A stretch of DNA of 20,191 nt from Treponema sp. (GCA_004554075.1 SFOB01000082.1:1-20191); one strand, 5' to 3'; shown: positions 7,731-15,875, counted from the stretch's first letter. A program made the numbers and translations. The notes: generated from the sequence alone by a model not told the origin.

Positions 7731-9058
7731 CTAGTCGTCCAGTCTTATTGTTCTACTGTACTCGCCCTTATTCCAAATTGCAGGTTTCATCAGATCATTA
7801 GCATCTGGAACAAAGCCTGAAGGAGGAACAAAGCTGCCGGCAGCAGCAGAAGCCTTATCTTCATCAAACATTCCGGCTACAAGAGAGCCTTTCTTTTCTG
7901 AAGAATCAGGTTCCTTTGAAACTGAATGAGAAGCAACAAAGTCTCCACCCAAAGAAGCTCCGCTTGAAGATGATTTTGAATGAAGAATACTATTCATATC
8001 TGAAATACTGAAAGCATCATCACGATTTACCTTTGGCTCTGGAGCTGCAGCAGGCTCTTCTTTTGCAGGTTCAGCAATTACTTTCCCAGAATCTTCAAAG
8101 CCAGTAGCAATTACAGTTACGCTGATTTTTCCTTCGAGTTCAGGCTGAGTAACCTGGCCCCAGAACATGTTATAATCTTTATCAGCAGAAGCAGAAACAA
8201 TCTTACAGATTTCTCCAACTTCACTGAGGGTAATTTCTTCTGAAGCACAGATATTAACAAGAAGGTTTTTAGCGCCATCGATTCTTGAATTTTCAAGCAT
8301 AGGATTATGAATTGCATTGTAAGCAGCATCAGTAGCGCGGTTTTCACCTTCACCAATACCAATTCCAAAGATTGCATTACCCTGACCAGCCATAGCGTTA
8401 CGAACGTCTGCAAAGTCGGTATTTACATCTCCAGGATTTGTAATGATATTAGAAATACCTTCTACACCCTGACAGAGAACTTCATCTGCCTTTCTGAAGG
8501 ATTCTTTTACAGTAAGGTTTTTATCAATATTTTTGAAAAGCTGTTCGTTAGGGATAACAATGAGAGAGTCAACCTGTTCATGAAGTTTTTTAAGACCTTC
8601 CTGAGCCTGACGCATACGAACGTTTCCTTCAAATTCAAAAGGAGTTGTAACAACGGCTACAGTAAGACATCCGAGTTCCTTGGCAATTCTTGCTACAACA
8701 GGTGCAGAACCAGTTCCTGTTCCACCACCCATACCGGCAGTAATAAATACCATGTCGGCACCACGAAGTTCATTTGTAATAAGTTCTTTATCTTCTTCTG
8801 CGGCCTGTTCGCCTACTTCTGGTTTACCACCGGCACCAAGACCTTTAGTAACCTTCTGACCAATAGCAAGCTTTGTTGGCGCGCGGTATTAAGAACGATG
8901 AAGTCTACATTACTGAGTTCACGGATAATCATTCTGTTTACGGCGTTAGAACCACCGCCACCACAGCCTACAACTTTAATTACAGTCGGGCTGCATCCAG
9001 AAACTTCCGAGTCGTAACCATTCTCATCGTCAACGATTGAAATGCCAAGATTTCCCAT
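7731..9058 (-). pseudogene. ftsZ: Cell division protein FtsZ, reading frame interrupted
   Basis: FtsZ is the tubulin-like GTPase that forms the division ring. From ATG 9058 the frame encodes VIKVVGCGGGGSNAVNRMI and VDFIVLNT, then goes out of phase and stops at 8813. The remainder, in another frame, starts at APTKLAIGQKVTKGLGAGGKPEVGE and has the GTP signature GMGGGTGTGSAP, the T7 loop NTDFADVR, a low-complexity linker and a C-terminal peptide near KPAIWNK. Normal FtsZ has about nine residues (DxQALxxSx) between NT and the A-x-x-K-x-x-IG segment; here only 2 nt remain, so about 25 nt are missing at 8883-8885. ATG 9058 is preferred over GTG 9070 because that GTG lies within the GGGAGG ribosome-binding site. 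As the only ftsZ copy seen, and normally essential, a sequencing or assembly error is as likely as a true mutation. Confidence 0.9.
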
Positions 9059-9074
9059 ATTTCCTCCCACTCAA

Positions 9075-9105
9075 ACGCTTCCCCAAGCGTACACTTTTTT
9101 AAGTG
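9075..9105 (-). promoter_or_regulatory. Two hairpins in the ftsZ leader
   Basis: In the ftsA-ftsZ gap, ACGCTT-CCCC-AAGCGT (9075-9090) forms a perfect 6-bp stem and CACTT-N4-AAGTG (9092-9105) a 5-bp stem. The first ends only about 7 nt before the ftsZ ribosome-binding site. Neither is followed by a T tract on the minus strand, so they are not terminators. They could influence ftsZ mRNA stability or translation; that function is inferred. Confidence 0.45.
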
Positions 9106-9119
9106 ATTTTTGTACAATT

Positions 9120-9148
9120 ATTATACACTATCAGAACAATGATTTAAA
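9120..9148 (-). promoter_or_regulatory. Candidate internal promoter for ftsZ
   Basis: TATAAT (9125-9120, minus strand) is an exact -10 consensus with TTTAAA (9148-9143) 17 nt upstream as a weak -35. It straddles the ftsA stop codon. The predicted start near 9113 would give a leader of about 55 nt containing both hairpins. A separate ftsZ promoter at the end of ftsA fits the need for more FtsZ than FtsA, but only sequence supports it. Confidence 0.45.
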
Positions 9149-10402
9149 TATCTTCTTCAGCATGCTTTCACCCTTCTGCTTTTCTTTTTTCACAGGGTGA
9201 ACTTTAGATCTGCGGCTTCTGTCTTTCCCGCTTGCAAGTGATTTATTAGCAAGAACAAGTCCAATTACAGTAGCAAAATCAGGTCTTCTGTAATCTTCCT
9301 CAATTCCTCCAAGACTTTCAGGAACACCAAGGCGAACAGAGGTTGTATGGAAAACCTTCTGTGCAAGATCGATTACACCATCCATCATTGCACCGCCTCC
9401 GGTAAGAATAATATTTCCAGAAAGTTCTTTTATTGAATCTCCAATATTCTTTTTAAGAGCAACCTTTACAAGTGTAAAAATCTGCTCTACACGAGCCTGA
9501 ATAATCTGAGCCAGCTGAGAGCGCTTCATGATTTCTGGAGCACGTCCACCAACACCAGGCAGAATTACATCAAAATCTGTTTCTTTAGTAATTGAATCTA
9601 CCCAGCAGCATCCGCTTTTTATTTTTATTTCTTCAGCAGCAGCGGTAGAAATACCACCGACAACAGAAATATCATTAGTAACAAGATTACCGCCTACAGG
9701 AATTGAGAAGGTTCCGATTGGTGCTCCCTTAAGAAGAAGAAGTACATCTGTAGTACCGGCACCCATATCAATCAAAATAGAACCGAGTTCCATTTCATCC
9801 TGATGGCAGACTGACTGAGTCTGTGCAAGAGTTTTAAGCATAACACCATCGAGAATATAATCTGAACGGGAAATGCATGAGCGGATATTCTGAATGATTG
9901 TTTTAGCTGCAGTTACAATATGAACCTCTGCTTCAAGACGGGTTCCCATACGATGGATCGGATCCTGAATTCCGCCAATTCCATCTACAATATAATTCTG
10001 AGGAATTACATGAAGCTTTTCGCGGTCATCAGGCACCTTGATTGCAGTAGCGCATTCAATTACACGTTCAACATCTGCACGTGAAATTTCTTTGGTGGAT
10101 TTATTTGCACTTGAAACAGGTACTGTTCCGCGTGAGTTCTGGCTTTCTATTTGAGAACCGCCGATTGCTGTAATAACTGAATCAACAGTAGTACCGGCAT
10201 TCTGCTCTGCAGCATCTATTGTTTCTTTAATGGCATTTTTTGCATCTTCAATATTTACTATTACACCATTACGCAGTCCGGCTGATTTTCTTGATGCGGT
10301 TCCGGCAATACGGATATTTCCTGTATCAGGATCAATTTCTCCTATTGCAACACGAATCATACTTGTTCCAATATCAAGTCCGACTACTTTTCCATCTGCC
10401 AT
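9131..10402 (-). CDS. ftsA: Cell division protein FtsA
   Basis: FtsA is the actin-like ATPase that tethers FtsZ to the inner membrane and recruits later division proteins. The 423 residues show the phosphate-1 motif GLDIGTSMIRVAIGE (8-22), the SHS2/1C region after about residue 83 (GGSQIES...), phosphate-2 IDMGAGTTDVLLL (211-223) and the adenosine motif ILTGGGAMMDGV (332-343). A basic linker (RSRRSKVHPVKKEKQK) leads to a C-terminal amphipathic helix, SMLKKIFKSLF, the membrane-targeting sequence. The start ATG is preceded by AGAGG and lies 19 nt after ftsQ. Downstream, a 72-nt leader separates it from ftsZ, the longest gap in this operon. Confidence 0.96.
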   Translation of the reverse strand: MADGKVVGLDIGTSMIRVAIGEIDPDTGNIRIAGTASRKSAGLRNGVIVNIEDAKNAIKETIDAAEQNAGTTVDSVITAIGGSQIESQNSRGTVPVSSANKSTKEISRADVERVIECATAIKVPDDREKLHVIPQNYIVDGIGGIQDPIHRMGTRLEAEVHIVTAAKTIIQNIRSCISRSDYILDGVMLKTLAQTQSVCHQDEMELGSILIDMGAGTTDVLLLLKGAPIGTFSIPVGGNLVTNDISVVGGISTAAAEEIKIKSGCCWVDSITKETDFDVILPGVGGRAPEIMKRSQLAQIIQARVEQIFTLVKVALKKNIGDSIKELSGNIILTGGGAMMDGVIDLAQKVFHTTSVRLGVPESLGGIEEDYRRPDFATVIGLVLANKSLASGKDRSRRSKVHPVKKEKQKGESMLKKIFKSLF

Positions 10403-10421
10403 TTTCTAAAAAACCTCTGAA

Positions 10422-11267
10422 TTATCTTGTGATGTAGGAAACAGAACCGTAACGCAAATCAACAGCAGCAACATCTGTACCAATCTGATTCACAACATCA
10501 AGTACTACTAGCATATACTTTAATGCGTCTTCATTCAAGGCACGGTCAGTAAGAACTTTTACTTTTGACTGAGCTGGAATCAGGGCAAGCTCATAGTTTC
10601 CAGAATCTTTTGGAAGTACACAAATCTCTGAAACACTTGCAAAATAATGCTGTGGCATTTCGCTGATTTTTGAGATCTGATCAATAAGAGGTCTGTACTT
10701 TGCAGGAATTCTCATTCCCTTAGACATATATTCTACAGGAATACCAGAAACAATCGGAAGAATTGATTCCTGTTCATTTACGGCATTCTTTTTACCAGAG
10801 AATAAAACTCCGTTTTTGTCTATCTGAACAGGTGCTGTATGTCCCCCGTCCATAACAAATGTTACGGCTACAGGCTCACGTTCTGTAACGTTTACATAAA
10901 TCTTATCAGGAAATTTCTTTTCTACAGAAACATGTTCAATTCCAGCTTCTGAAGAAAGAATAGAAACTGCCTGTTCAACATCAAAATCAAACCAGCTGGT
11001 ACTGTTCATAGGCAAGAGCATACGTGCAATTTCTTCTGCAGTATAATCTTTCTGTCCGGTAACAGTTACCTTTGGACTTGAGAAACTAGGCATTACATAC
11101 TTGTAAATAACAAGCTCGCACAAAAGTGCAAAACAAAGCACACAGAAAATCACCTTAATAAATTTGATTTTTCTTTCAGCTTTGTCATTTGAACCTTCGT
11201 ACTCTTCAGAAAGAAAGAAATCATTCTCAAGATACTCTTCAGATACTAACAAACTCACATCACTCAT
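10422..11267 (-). CDS. ftsQ: Cell division protein FtsQ/DivIB
   Basis: FtsQ/DivIB is a bitopic division protein that joins FtsL and FtsB/DivIC and connects early to late division proteins. The 281-residue product has an acidic cytoplasmic tail (1-30), one membrane segment at about 37-57 and a POTRA domain from about 64 (SSPKVTVTGQKDYTAEEIARML) to 133, with the typical VEKKFPDKIYVNVTEREPVA ending. The rest is the periplasmic beta domain. It is identified by topology, POTRA motif and position between ftsW and ftsA. AAGGTGG precedes the ATG, with an 18-nt gap after ftsW. The C-terminal DLRYGSVSYITR resembles the conserved DLRY-type end of the family. Confidence 0.9.
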   Translation of the reverse strand: MSDVSLLVSEEYLENDFFLSEEYEGSNDKAERKIKFIKVIFCVLCFALLCELVIYKYVMPSFSSPKVTVTGQKDYTAEEIARMLLPMNSTSWFDFDVEQAVSILSSEAGIEHVSVEKKFPDKIYVNVTEREPVAVTFVMDGGHTAPVQIDKNGVLFSGKKNAVNEQESILPIVSGIPVEYMSKGMRIPAKYRPLIDQISKISEMPQHYFASVSEICVLPKDSGNYELALIPAQSKVKVLTDRALNEDALKYMLVVLDVVNQIGTDVAAVDLRYGSVSYITR

Positions 11268-11285
11268 TTTCTTTATCCACCTTTT

Positions 11286-12473
11286 TTATAAGTAAGAAAG
11301 TGACTCTATATTAATTTCGTCATTTTCTGTTACTTTTTCATCTATTTTTTCACAGCGTGAGGCATTAACAATAAAGCCGCACATTGCAAGAGTTACAATA
11401 ATTGAAGATCCTCCCAAAGAGAAGAATGGAAGGTTAATTCCTGTTGAAGGAAGAAGCCCGCATACAACCATTGTGTTTACAAGTGACTGAAGTACAATTA
11501 CAGATACACAACCAAAAGTTGAAAGAGCTGTAAACTTATCCGGATTATTGAAAGCAGCCTTGTATCCTCTGTATGCAAAGTAAATCAGAAGAACAAAATA
11601 AAGTACTACTCCAATATATCCCATAGATTCTGCCCAGCCGGCAAAAATATAGTCTGCCTGAACTTCAGGAATACTATTGATTTTTGAAAGTCCTGCACCA
11701 ATTCCACTGCCCCATACACCACCTGCACTGATTGCACGTTTTGCATTAAGGCTCTGATAATTGATGCTTGAACTGAATTCATCAGGACTGATCCAGCCGA
11801 TAAGACGCTGAAGTCTGTAAGGATTAAGAGTAATCATAAGAAAACCAGCCGGAATTGCAATTAATGCAAACGGAAAAATCCATACCAGCTTAGCGCCAGA
11901 AACAAAGAACATAAGAATTCCAATCAAAGTAATAAATACTCCTGATGAGAAGTCCTTCTGTGCAAAAACAATACCGGCAAAAACAATAAGAACAATTACA
12001 CAAGGGAAAACTGTTTTTTCTTCCGGATTCAAAAGTTTATCCTGCTTGTCAAAATAATTAGCAAGAAAAACTACTACTGCGAACTTTACAAGCTCCGAAG
12101 GCTGGAAGGTAAAATTACCAGGCAGCCTGATCCAGCGGCGGGCACCATTTTTAATAATAGAAATGCCCGGTATAAAAGTAAGCAGACAAAGTACAATAGA
12201 AACAATTACAATTACAGAAACAAACTTTCTGATATATTTCATATCTGTAATCATAAAACCTGCAAAAAGTACAAAGCCTGCGACAGAACAAAGAAGCTGT
12301 CTTTTTACAAAATACAAAGGATCATTGAATGCTCTTATAGCAAAATTCTGAGAACATACATAAAGGGTAAAGATTCCAAGACCCCACAAAAGAAGAATCG
12401 AACCAAGAAGCCAGATATCAATCTTATTATAGTTCTGCGAAGGCTTGTTCGCATAGAAAGTAAACTGGTTCAT
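11286..12473 (-). CDS. ftsW: SEDS glycosyltransferase FtsW
   Basis: FtsW polymerises lipid II into glycan strands at the septum with a class B penicillin-binding protein. The 395-residue protein is polytopic, with about ten membrane segments. SEDS hallmarks are present: NGARRWIRLPGNFTFQPSEL followed by KFAVV, QKDFSSGVFI, and near the end the STGINLPFFSLGGSS loop. The frame also allows TTG 12482, but that codon is directly beside the GGGGAGG ribosome-binding site, whereas ATG 12473 is 10 nt from it and 2 nt after the murF stop. Position between murF and ftsQ favours FtsW over its relative RodA. No class B PBP (FtsI) gene is in this cluster, so its partner must be encoded elsewhere. Confidence 0.94.
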   Translation of the reverse strand: MNQFTFYANKPSQNYNKIDIWLLGSILLLWGLGIFTLYVCSQNFAIRAFNDPLYFVKRQLLCSVAGFVLFAGFMITDMKYIRKFVSVIVIVSIVLCLLTFIPGISIIKNGARRWIRLPGNFTFQPSELVKFAVVVFLANYFDKQDKLLNPEEKTVFPCVIVLIVFAGIVFAQKDFSSGVFITLIGILMFFVSGAKLVWIFPFALIAIPAGFLMITLNPYRLQRLIGWISPDEFSSSINYQSLNAKRAISAGGVWGSGIGAGLSKINSIPEVQADYIFAGWAESMGYIGVVLYFVLLIYFAYRGYKAAFNNPDKFTALSTFGCVSVIVLQSLVNTMVVCGLLPSTGINLPFFSLGGSSIIVTLAMCGFIVNASRCEKIDEKVTENDEINIESLSYL

Positions 12474-12475
12474 TC

Positions 12476-13948
12476 TTAGCAAGCCTCCCCTTTATTTCCA
12501 CAAAGAAGTGGAACAAGTTTTTCCAGTTGCATTGAATGAGAACCTTTCAGGAGAATTACATCCTTATCGCCGGCAAGCAAATTAATATCACCTGCAATTG
12601 TTTCAAAATTTTTATCACTTGATTCATTGAACCATTTTACACTGATTTTATCCTGACCCTTCCAGCAAACTTCTTCAGCAGCCTTCATTTCAGGTCCAAC
12701 CAGATAAACAAGTTCTGCACCAACCTCACTGATGCGGTGGCCAATTGCCTCATGAGATTTTTTTGATTCTGCGCCAAGCTCTTTCATATCTGCAAGAACA
12801 AAAATCTTCTTACCCACATTTTTGAGTTCTCCACAAAAATCAATTACTTTCATCATAGAATCAAGATTTGCATTATAGCAGTCTTTAATCAGAATGATTT
12901 TTTTACCGCTGATAAGCTTTGTTTCACTAACTTCCATACGGCCAGAAAGTGAAGCAACAGCTTCAAGCCCTTTTTTGATATCTGCAGAAGGAATACCAAT
13001 TTCCTTAGCGCAGGCAATTACAGAAAGAGCATTAAGATAGTTATAGCTGCCGGAAAGTGGAAGATGAACAGGAAGACCATCGAGTTCAAAGTCTGTTCCA
13101 AAAAGGCCCTTGTCTTCTACAAAGCGAACACCGCTGATTTCTGCAGGAACATTGCGGCCAAACTTTACAACCTTTCCTTTTACACCCTCTGTACAGAAAT
13201 CTGCAAAAGGATCATCAGCGCCAACAACGGCTGCACCATTTGAAGGAATATAGGCAAATGACTTTCTCTTTTCCTCAGCAATATTTTTCTGACTTCCAAG
13301 AATACCAATATGTGCTGTACCAATATTTGTAATGATTCCAAATCTAGACTTAAGAACCTTTGAAATCTCACCGATTTCATTAACACGGTTCATACCCATT
13401 TCAAAGATTCCGATTTTTTCGTCTCCGCGGATCTTGAAAACTGAAAGAGGAAGACCCGTTTCCGAATTAAGGTTTCCGTAAGTATAAGCAACGCCTGCAT
13501 GGCCAAAATGAGCCTTAGCTACACTTACCATCATTTCCTTAGTAGTTGTTTTTCCGCTTGAACCTGTAATGCTTACAAGAATCATATTGCGGCATTTTTT
13601 TGCTACATAAGCTTCAGCTGCATCCTGTAAAGCATGAAGAGTATTTTCAACACGTACAAAACATACATCTGGATTCTCTGCAGCAAGCTTTTCGTAAAGA
13701 GCAGAATTATTTTTATATTCAGAGTCATTCAATAAAATAACAGAAGCCTTTTTATCTGCAGTCAATACAGATGGAATATATTTATGTCCATTTTGAAATT
13801 CACCAACGAGAGGAACAAACATACAAGGCTTTTCTGAAGTAACATTACGGCTGTCTGTCTGTACATCGTTAAATGAACAAAGGGCACTGCCAATCTGAGT
13901 GCCTTTTACAGCATTTAAAAGCTCTTCTTTTGTAAGCAGACTTTCCAT
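12476..13948 (-). CDS. murF: UDP-MurNAc-tripeptide--D-Ala-D-Ala ligase MurF
   Basis: MurF adds the D-Ala-D-Ala dipeptide to UDP-MurNAc-tripeptide, the last cytoplasmic step of the peptidoglycan precursor. The 490 residues fit the Mur ligase family: an N-terminal substrate domain with TDSRN (31-35), the ATP P-loop ITGSSGKTTTKEM (127-139), TYGNLNSETGLPL, EMGMNRVNEIGEI, NIGTAHIGILGSQKNIAEEK, and the C-terminal domain with DCYNANLDSM (the usual DxYNANP region) and LADMKELG. NLN after TYG and the AEEK segment separate it from MurE. ATG 13948 overlaps the ftsL stop as TGATG, with GGGAGAG upstream; an adjacent in-frame GTG is less likely. MurF is the only Mur ligase in this cluster; murE, mraY, murD, murG and murC are absent here. 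Confidence 0.96.
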   Translation of the reverse strand: MESLLTKEELLNAVKGTQIGSALCSFNDVQTDSRNVTSEKPCMFVPLVGEFQNGHKYIPSVLTADKKASVILLNDSEYKNNSALYEKLAAENPDVCFVRVENTLHALQDAAEAYVAKKCRNMILVSITGSSGKTTTKEMMVSVAKAHFGHAGVAYTYGNLNSETGLPLSVFKIRGDEKIGIFEMGMNRVNEIGEISKVLKSRFGIITNIGTAHIGILGSQKNIAEEKRKSFAYIPSNGAAVVGADDPFADFCTEGVKGKVVKFGRNVPAEISGVRFVEDKGLFGTDFELDGLPVHLPLSGSYNYLNALSVIACAKEIGIPSADIKKGLEAVASLSGRMEVSETKLISGKKIILIKDCYNANLDSMMKVIDFCGELKNVGKKIFVLADMKELGAESKKSHEAIGHRISEVGAELVYLVGPEMKAAEEVCWKGQDKISVKWFNESSDKNFETIAGDINLLAGDKDVILLKGSHSMQLEKLVPLLCGNKGEAC

Positions 13949-14250
13949 CACTTTTTCTCTCCCGTCATTTCAACTCTCACGATATCCTCTGTTTCAGCCT
14001 TGTGCATTCCAAGCTCTTCTACCGCAATTTTTTCAATTCTATCTGCACTCGAAAGCACTGCAATATCGCTTACAAGTTTTTTGTTTTCTTCTATCAGTTT
14101 CTCCTGCTTCTTCTCAAGCTCTTTTATTTCACTAGTAAGAGCCATATAACGTCTTGCCTGAGCTGCATAAAGACACAAAATTGTAGGAATAGCCAGCACA
14201 AAAAGGCAGAAGAAAAATTTTACTATAAAATCCTTAAAACCACGTTTCAT
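13948..14250 (-). CDS. ftsL: FtsL-like cell division protein
   Basis: A 100-residue bitopic protein: short basic cytoplasmic N-terminus (MKRGFKDFIVK), one membrane segment (about 9-30) and an extracytoplasmic coiled coil (about 33-66, rich in Lys and Glu: SEIKELEKKQEKLIEENKKL), then an IEKIAVEELGMHKAETEDI segment typical of FtsL C-termini. FtsL forms a complex with FtsQ/DivIB and FtsB/DivIC that activates FtsWI. Primary sequence is poorly conserved in this family, so the call depends on size, topology and position between rsmH and murF. It starts 3 nt after rsmH and shares one base with murF, so the three are probably translationally coupled. Confidence 0.85.
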   Translation of the reverse strand: MKRGFKDFIVKFFFCLFVLAIPTILCLYAAQARRYMALTSEIKELEKKQEKLIEENKKLVSDIAVLSSADRIEKIAVEELGMHKAETEDIVRVEMTGEKK

Positions 14251-14253
14251 AAA

Positions 14254-15240
14254 CTAAAAACCTACCACTCCGTCCAGATGATATTCAGTATCATCCTTGA
14301 TTTTTCTGATTACTCTGAGCTTTGCACTGCGGGAAGGAGAATTAACCTTAACCTCTTCTTCTGTTGGAGCAACAGGCTTACGTGTAATAAGCTCTGCACA
14401 TGCAGAACCACCGCAACGGCAAACAGCTACTTCTGGAGGACATACACACTGTTTGCCCAGGTTGCGGAAATAGTTCTTTACAATTCTATCTTCAAGAGAA
14501 TGGAAGGTAATAACGCCCATTTTACCACCATCCTTAAGACAGCCGAATGCATCATGAAGGGCTTTTGGAAGACGTTTCAGTTCGCCGTTTACAGCAATAC
14601 GAAGTGCCTGGAAAGTACGGGTTGCAGGATGAATATTACCATAGCGGTAATTAGCAGGAACTGCATTCCAGATAATTTCAGCAAGAGCTTTAGATGATTC
14701 AATACGACCACCATTGCGGGCTTCAACAATTGCACGTGCAATGCGGCGGCTTAATTTTTCTTCACCATATAAATAGATTAAATCAGCAAGTTTTTCTTCA
14801 GGTAAATCATTAACTAAATCAGCAGCAGATTCTCCTTCACTTGAGTTCAATCTCATATCAAGCTTTTCGTCATAACGGAAAGAAAATCCTCTTTCTGACT
14901 TCTCATAATGGAAAACAGAAATACCAAGATCAAAAAGAATTATATTCGGACGTTCATATTCAGACGGGTAATTTGCGTAAAAATCCTGAAACCAGCCGTT
15001 ATAAAAATGCACACGATCACCAAACTCACTCAGCCGTTCCTTAGCACGGGATTGAATAACCTTATCAGCATCAAGCCCAATTACAGAAAGAGACGGATAC
15101 TTTTTCAAAAAATTGTAAGTATGGCCACCCTCACCTAAAGTTGAATCAATCATCAGCGCATTTGCTTCAAAAGATTCTCCTACAGGAGAAAGATATTCCA
15201 GACACTCATTTAATAAAACCGGAGTGTGTACGATTTCCAC
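14254..15240 (-). CDS. rsmH: 16S rRNA (cytosine-1402-N4)-methyltransferase RsmH
   Basis: RsmH (formerly MraW) methylates N4 of C1402 in 16S rRNA using S-adenosylmethionine. The 328 residues include the N-terminal HTPVLLNECLEYLSP, the SAM motif IDSTLGEGGHT (31-41), GLDAD (55-59), FDLGISVFHYEKSERGFSFR, NIHPATRTFQALRIAVNGEL and ITFHSLEDRIVKNYF, all hallmarks of the family. A CVCPPEVAVCRCGG cysteine cluster near the C-terminus also occurs in relatives. The start is a GTG with AGGTGGGA 7 nt upstream. It follows mraZ by 29 nt, the usual order at the head of dcw clusters. Confidence 0.97.
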   Translation of the reverse strand: MEIVHTPVLLNECLEYLSPVGESFEANALMIDSTLGEGGHTYNFLKKYPSLSVIGLDADKVIQSRAKERLSEFGDRVHFYNGWFQDFYANYPSEYERPNIILFDLGISVFHYEKSERGFSFRYDEKLDMRLNSSEGESAADLVNDLPEEKLADLIYLYGEEKLSRRIARAIVEARNGGRIESSKALAEIIWNAVPANYRYGNIHPATRTFQALRIAVNGELKRLPKALHDAFGCLKDGGKMGVITFHSLEDRIVKNYFRNLGKQCVCPPEVAVCRCGGSACAELITRKPVAPTEEEVKVNSPSRSAKLRVIRKIKDDTEYHLDGVVGF

Positions 15241-15269
15241 TTTTTAATCCCACCTAATTTTAAAAAGTT

Positions 15270-15713
15270 TTAGAAATTAATGTCGTTAAATTCCTCAGCT
15301 GCATCACGGAAATCACTTTCCGATTCTGCAAGATAGTCTTTATAAGTCTGTGAATCCCAAAGTTCCATATACTTTGCAATTCCAAGAACTACACAGTCCT
15401 TAGAAAGATTCGCATACTCTCTCAGACTTTGAGGAATGGAAAGCCTGCCGTTCTTATCAAATTCCACCGGCTGAGCAGGTGCAATAAAATGACGAACAAC
15501 ATTCAGGCTTCTGCTTTTCATCATAGATGCATTACTCATAAGTTTGGTCTGAAAAGCATCCCATTCTTCAGTAGTAAAAAGCCATAAGCAGCGATCTAAA
15601 CCCTTGGTAACCATAACTACGTTTTGATTTACGGCTGTTCTCAATTTTACAGGAAACGAGACACGGCCCTTTTCATCAATCGTATTATTGTATTCACCAG
15701 TTAACAGATTCAT
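15270..15713 (-). CDS. mraZ: Transcriptional regulator MraZ
   Basis: MraZ is the DNA-binding regulator at the head of dcw clusters; in E. coli it represses its own operon by binding GTGG-type direct repeats. The 147-residue product has two AbrB-like half-domains with the DxxGR signatures IDEKGRVSFP (12-21) and FDKNGRLSIP (85-94), and an acidic tail. ATG 15713 is chosen because the protein then begins MNLLTGEY, close to the family's M-x-x-GEY; GTG 15719, two codons upstream, lies within the last direct repeat but cannot be excluded. The four repeats just upstream make autoregulation likely here. It is the first gene of the 12.8-kb unit ending with topA. Confidence 0.95.
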   Translation of the reverse strand: MNLLTGEYNNTIDEKGRVSFPVKLRTAVNQNVVMVTKGLDRCLWLFTTEEWDAFQTKLMSNASMMKSRSLNVVRHFIAPAQPVEFDKNGRLSIPQSLREYANLSKDCVVLGIAKYMELWDSQTYKDYLAESESDFRDAAEEFNDINF

Positions 15714-15714
15714 A

Positions 15715-15750
15715 CCCACTTACATCCACTTTTTACCACTTTTTCCCACT
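15715..15750 (-). repeat. Four MraZ-type direct repeats
   Basis: On the minus strand AGTGG(G/A/T) occurs at 15750-15745, 15740-15735, 15730-15725 and 15720-15715, an exact 10-bp period separated by A-rich 4-mers (AAAA, AAAA, TGTA). Spacing and core match the GTGG repeats bound by MraZ in E. coli. They cover the predicted start of transcription and run up to the mraZ start codon, which fits repression by blocking initiation. Confidence 0.85.
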
Positions 15751-15758
15751 TAATTACC

Positions 15759-15786
15759 ATTTTATACCAAAATTCCCTAAAGTCAA
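15759..15786 (-). promoter_or_regulatory. mraZ operon promoter
   Basis: On the minus strand TTGACT (15786-15781) and TAAAAT (15764-15759) are 16 nt apart, a good sigma-70-type match. The predicted start is near 15752, at the edge of the MraZ repeats. This is the best promoter for the whole dcw-to-topA unit. Confidence 0.7.
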
Positions 15787-15795
15787 CCACTTTTT

Positions 15796-15824
15796 TTGAC
15801 GATAATATAAAAAATTTTTACATT
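15796..15824 (+). promoter_or_regulatory. Divergent promoter for the 15876 gene
   Basis: TTGACG (15796-15801) and TACATT (15819-15824) are spaced by 17 nt, giving a start near 15832 and a leader of about 44 nt. Its -35 is 9 bp from the -35 of the mraZ promoter on the other strand. The two form GTCAA-N9-TTGAC, with a further AGTGG core (15791-15787, minus) between them. The -10 match is only moderate. Confidence 0.45.
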
Positions 15825-15875
15825 TCTTAGATTTTACTTATACGGTTAAATACTATATATTTAGACACGCTGTAT

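Noticed and set aside
9059..9070. GTG start for ftsZ at 9070
   Set aside because: The codon forms part of GGGAGG, which is correctly spaced as the ribosome-binding site for ATG 9058.
15715..15750. CRISPR-like array from the regular 10-bp repeats
   Set aside because: Repeat unit and spacers are far too short; period and core match MraZ operator repeats.
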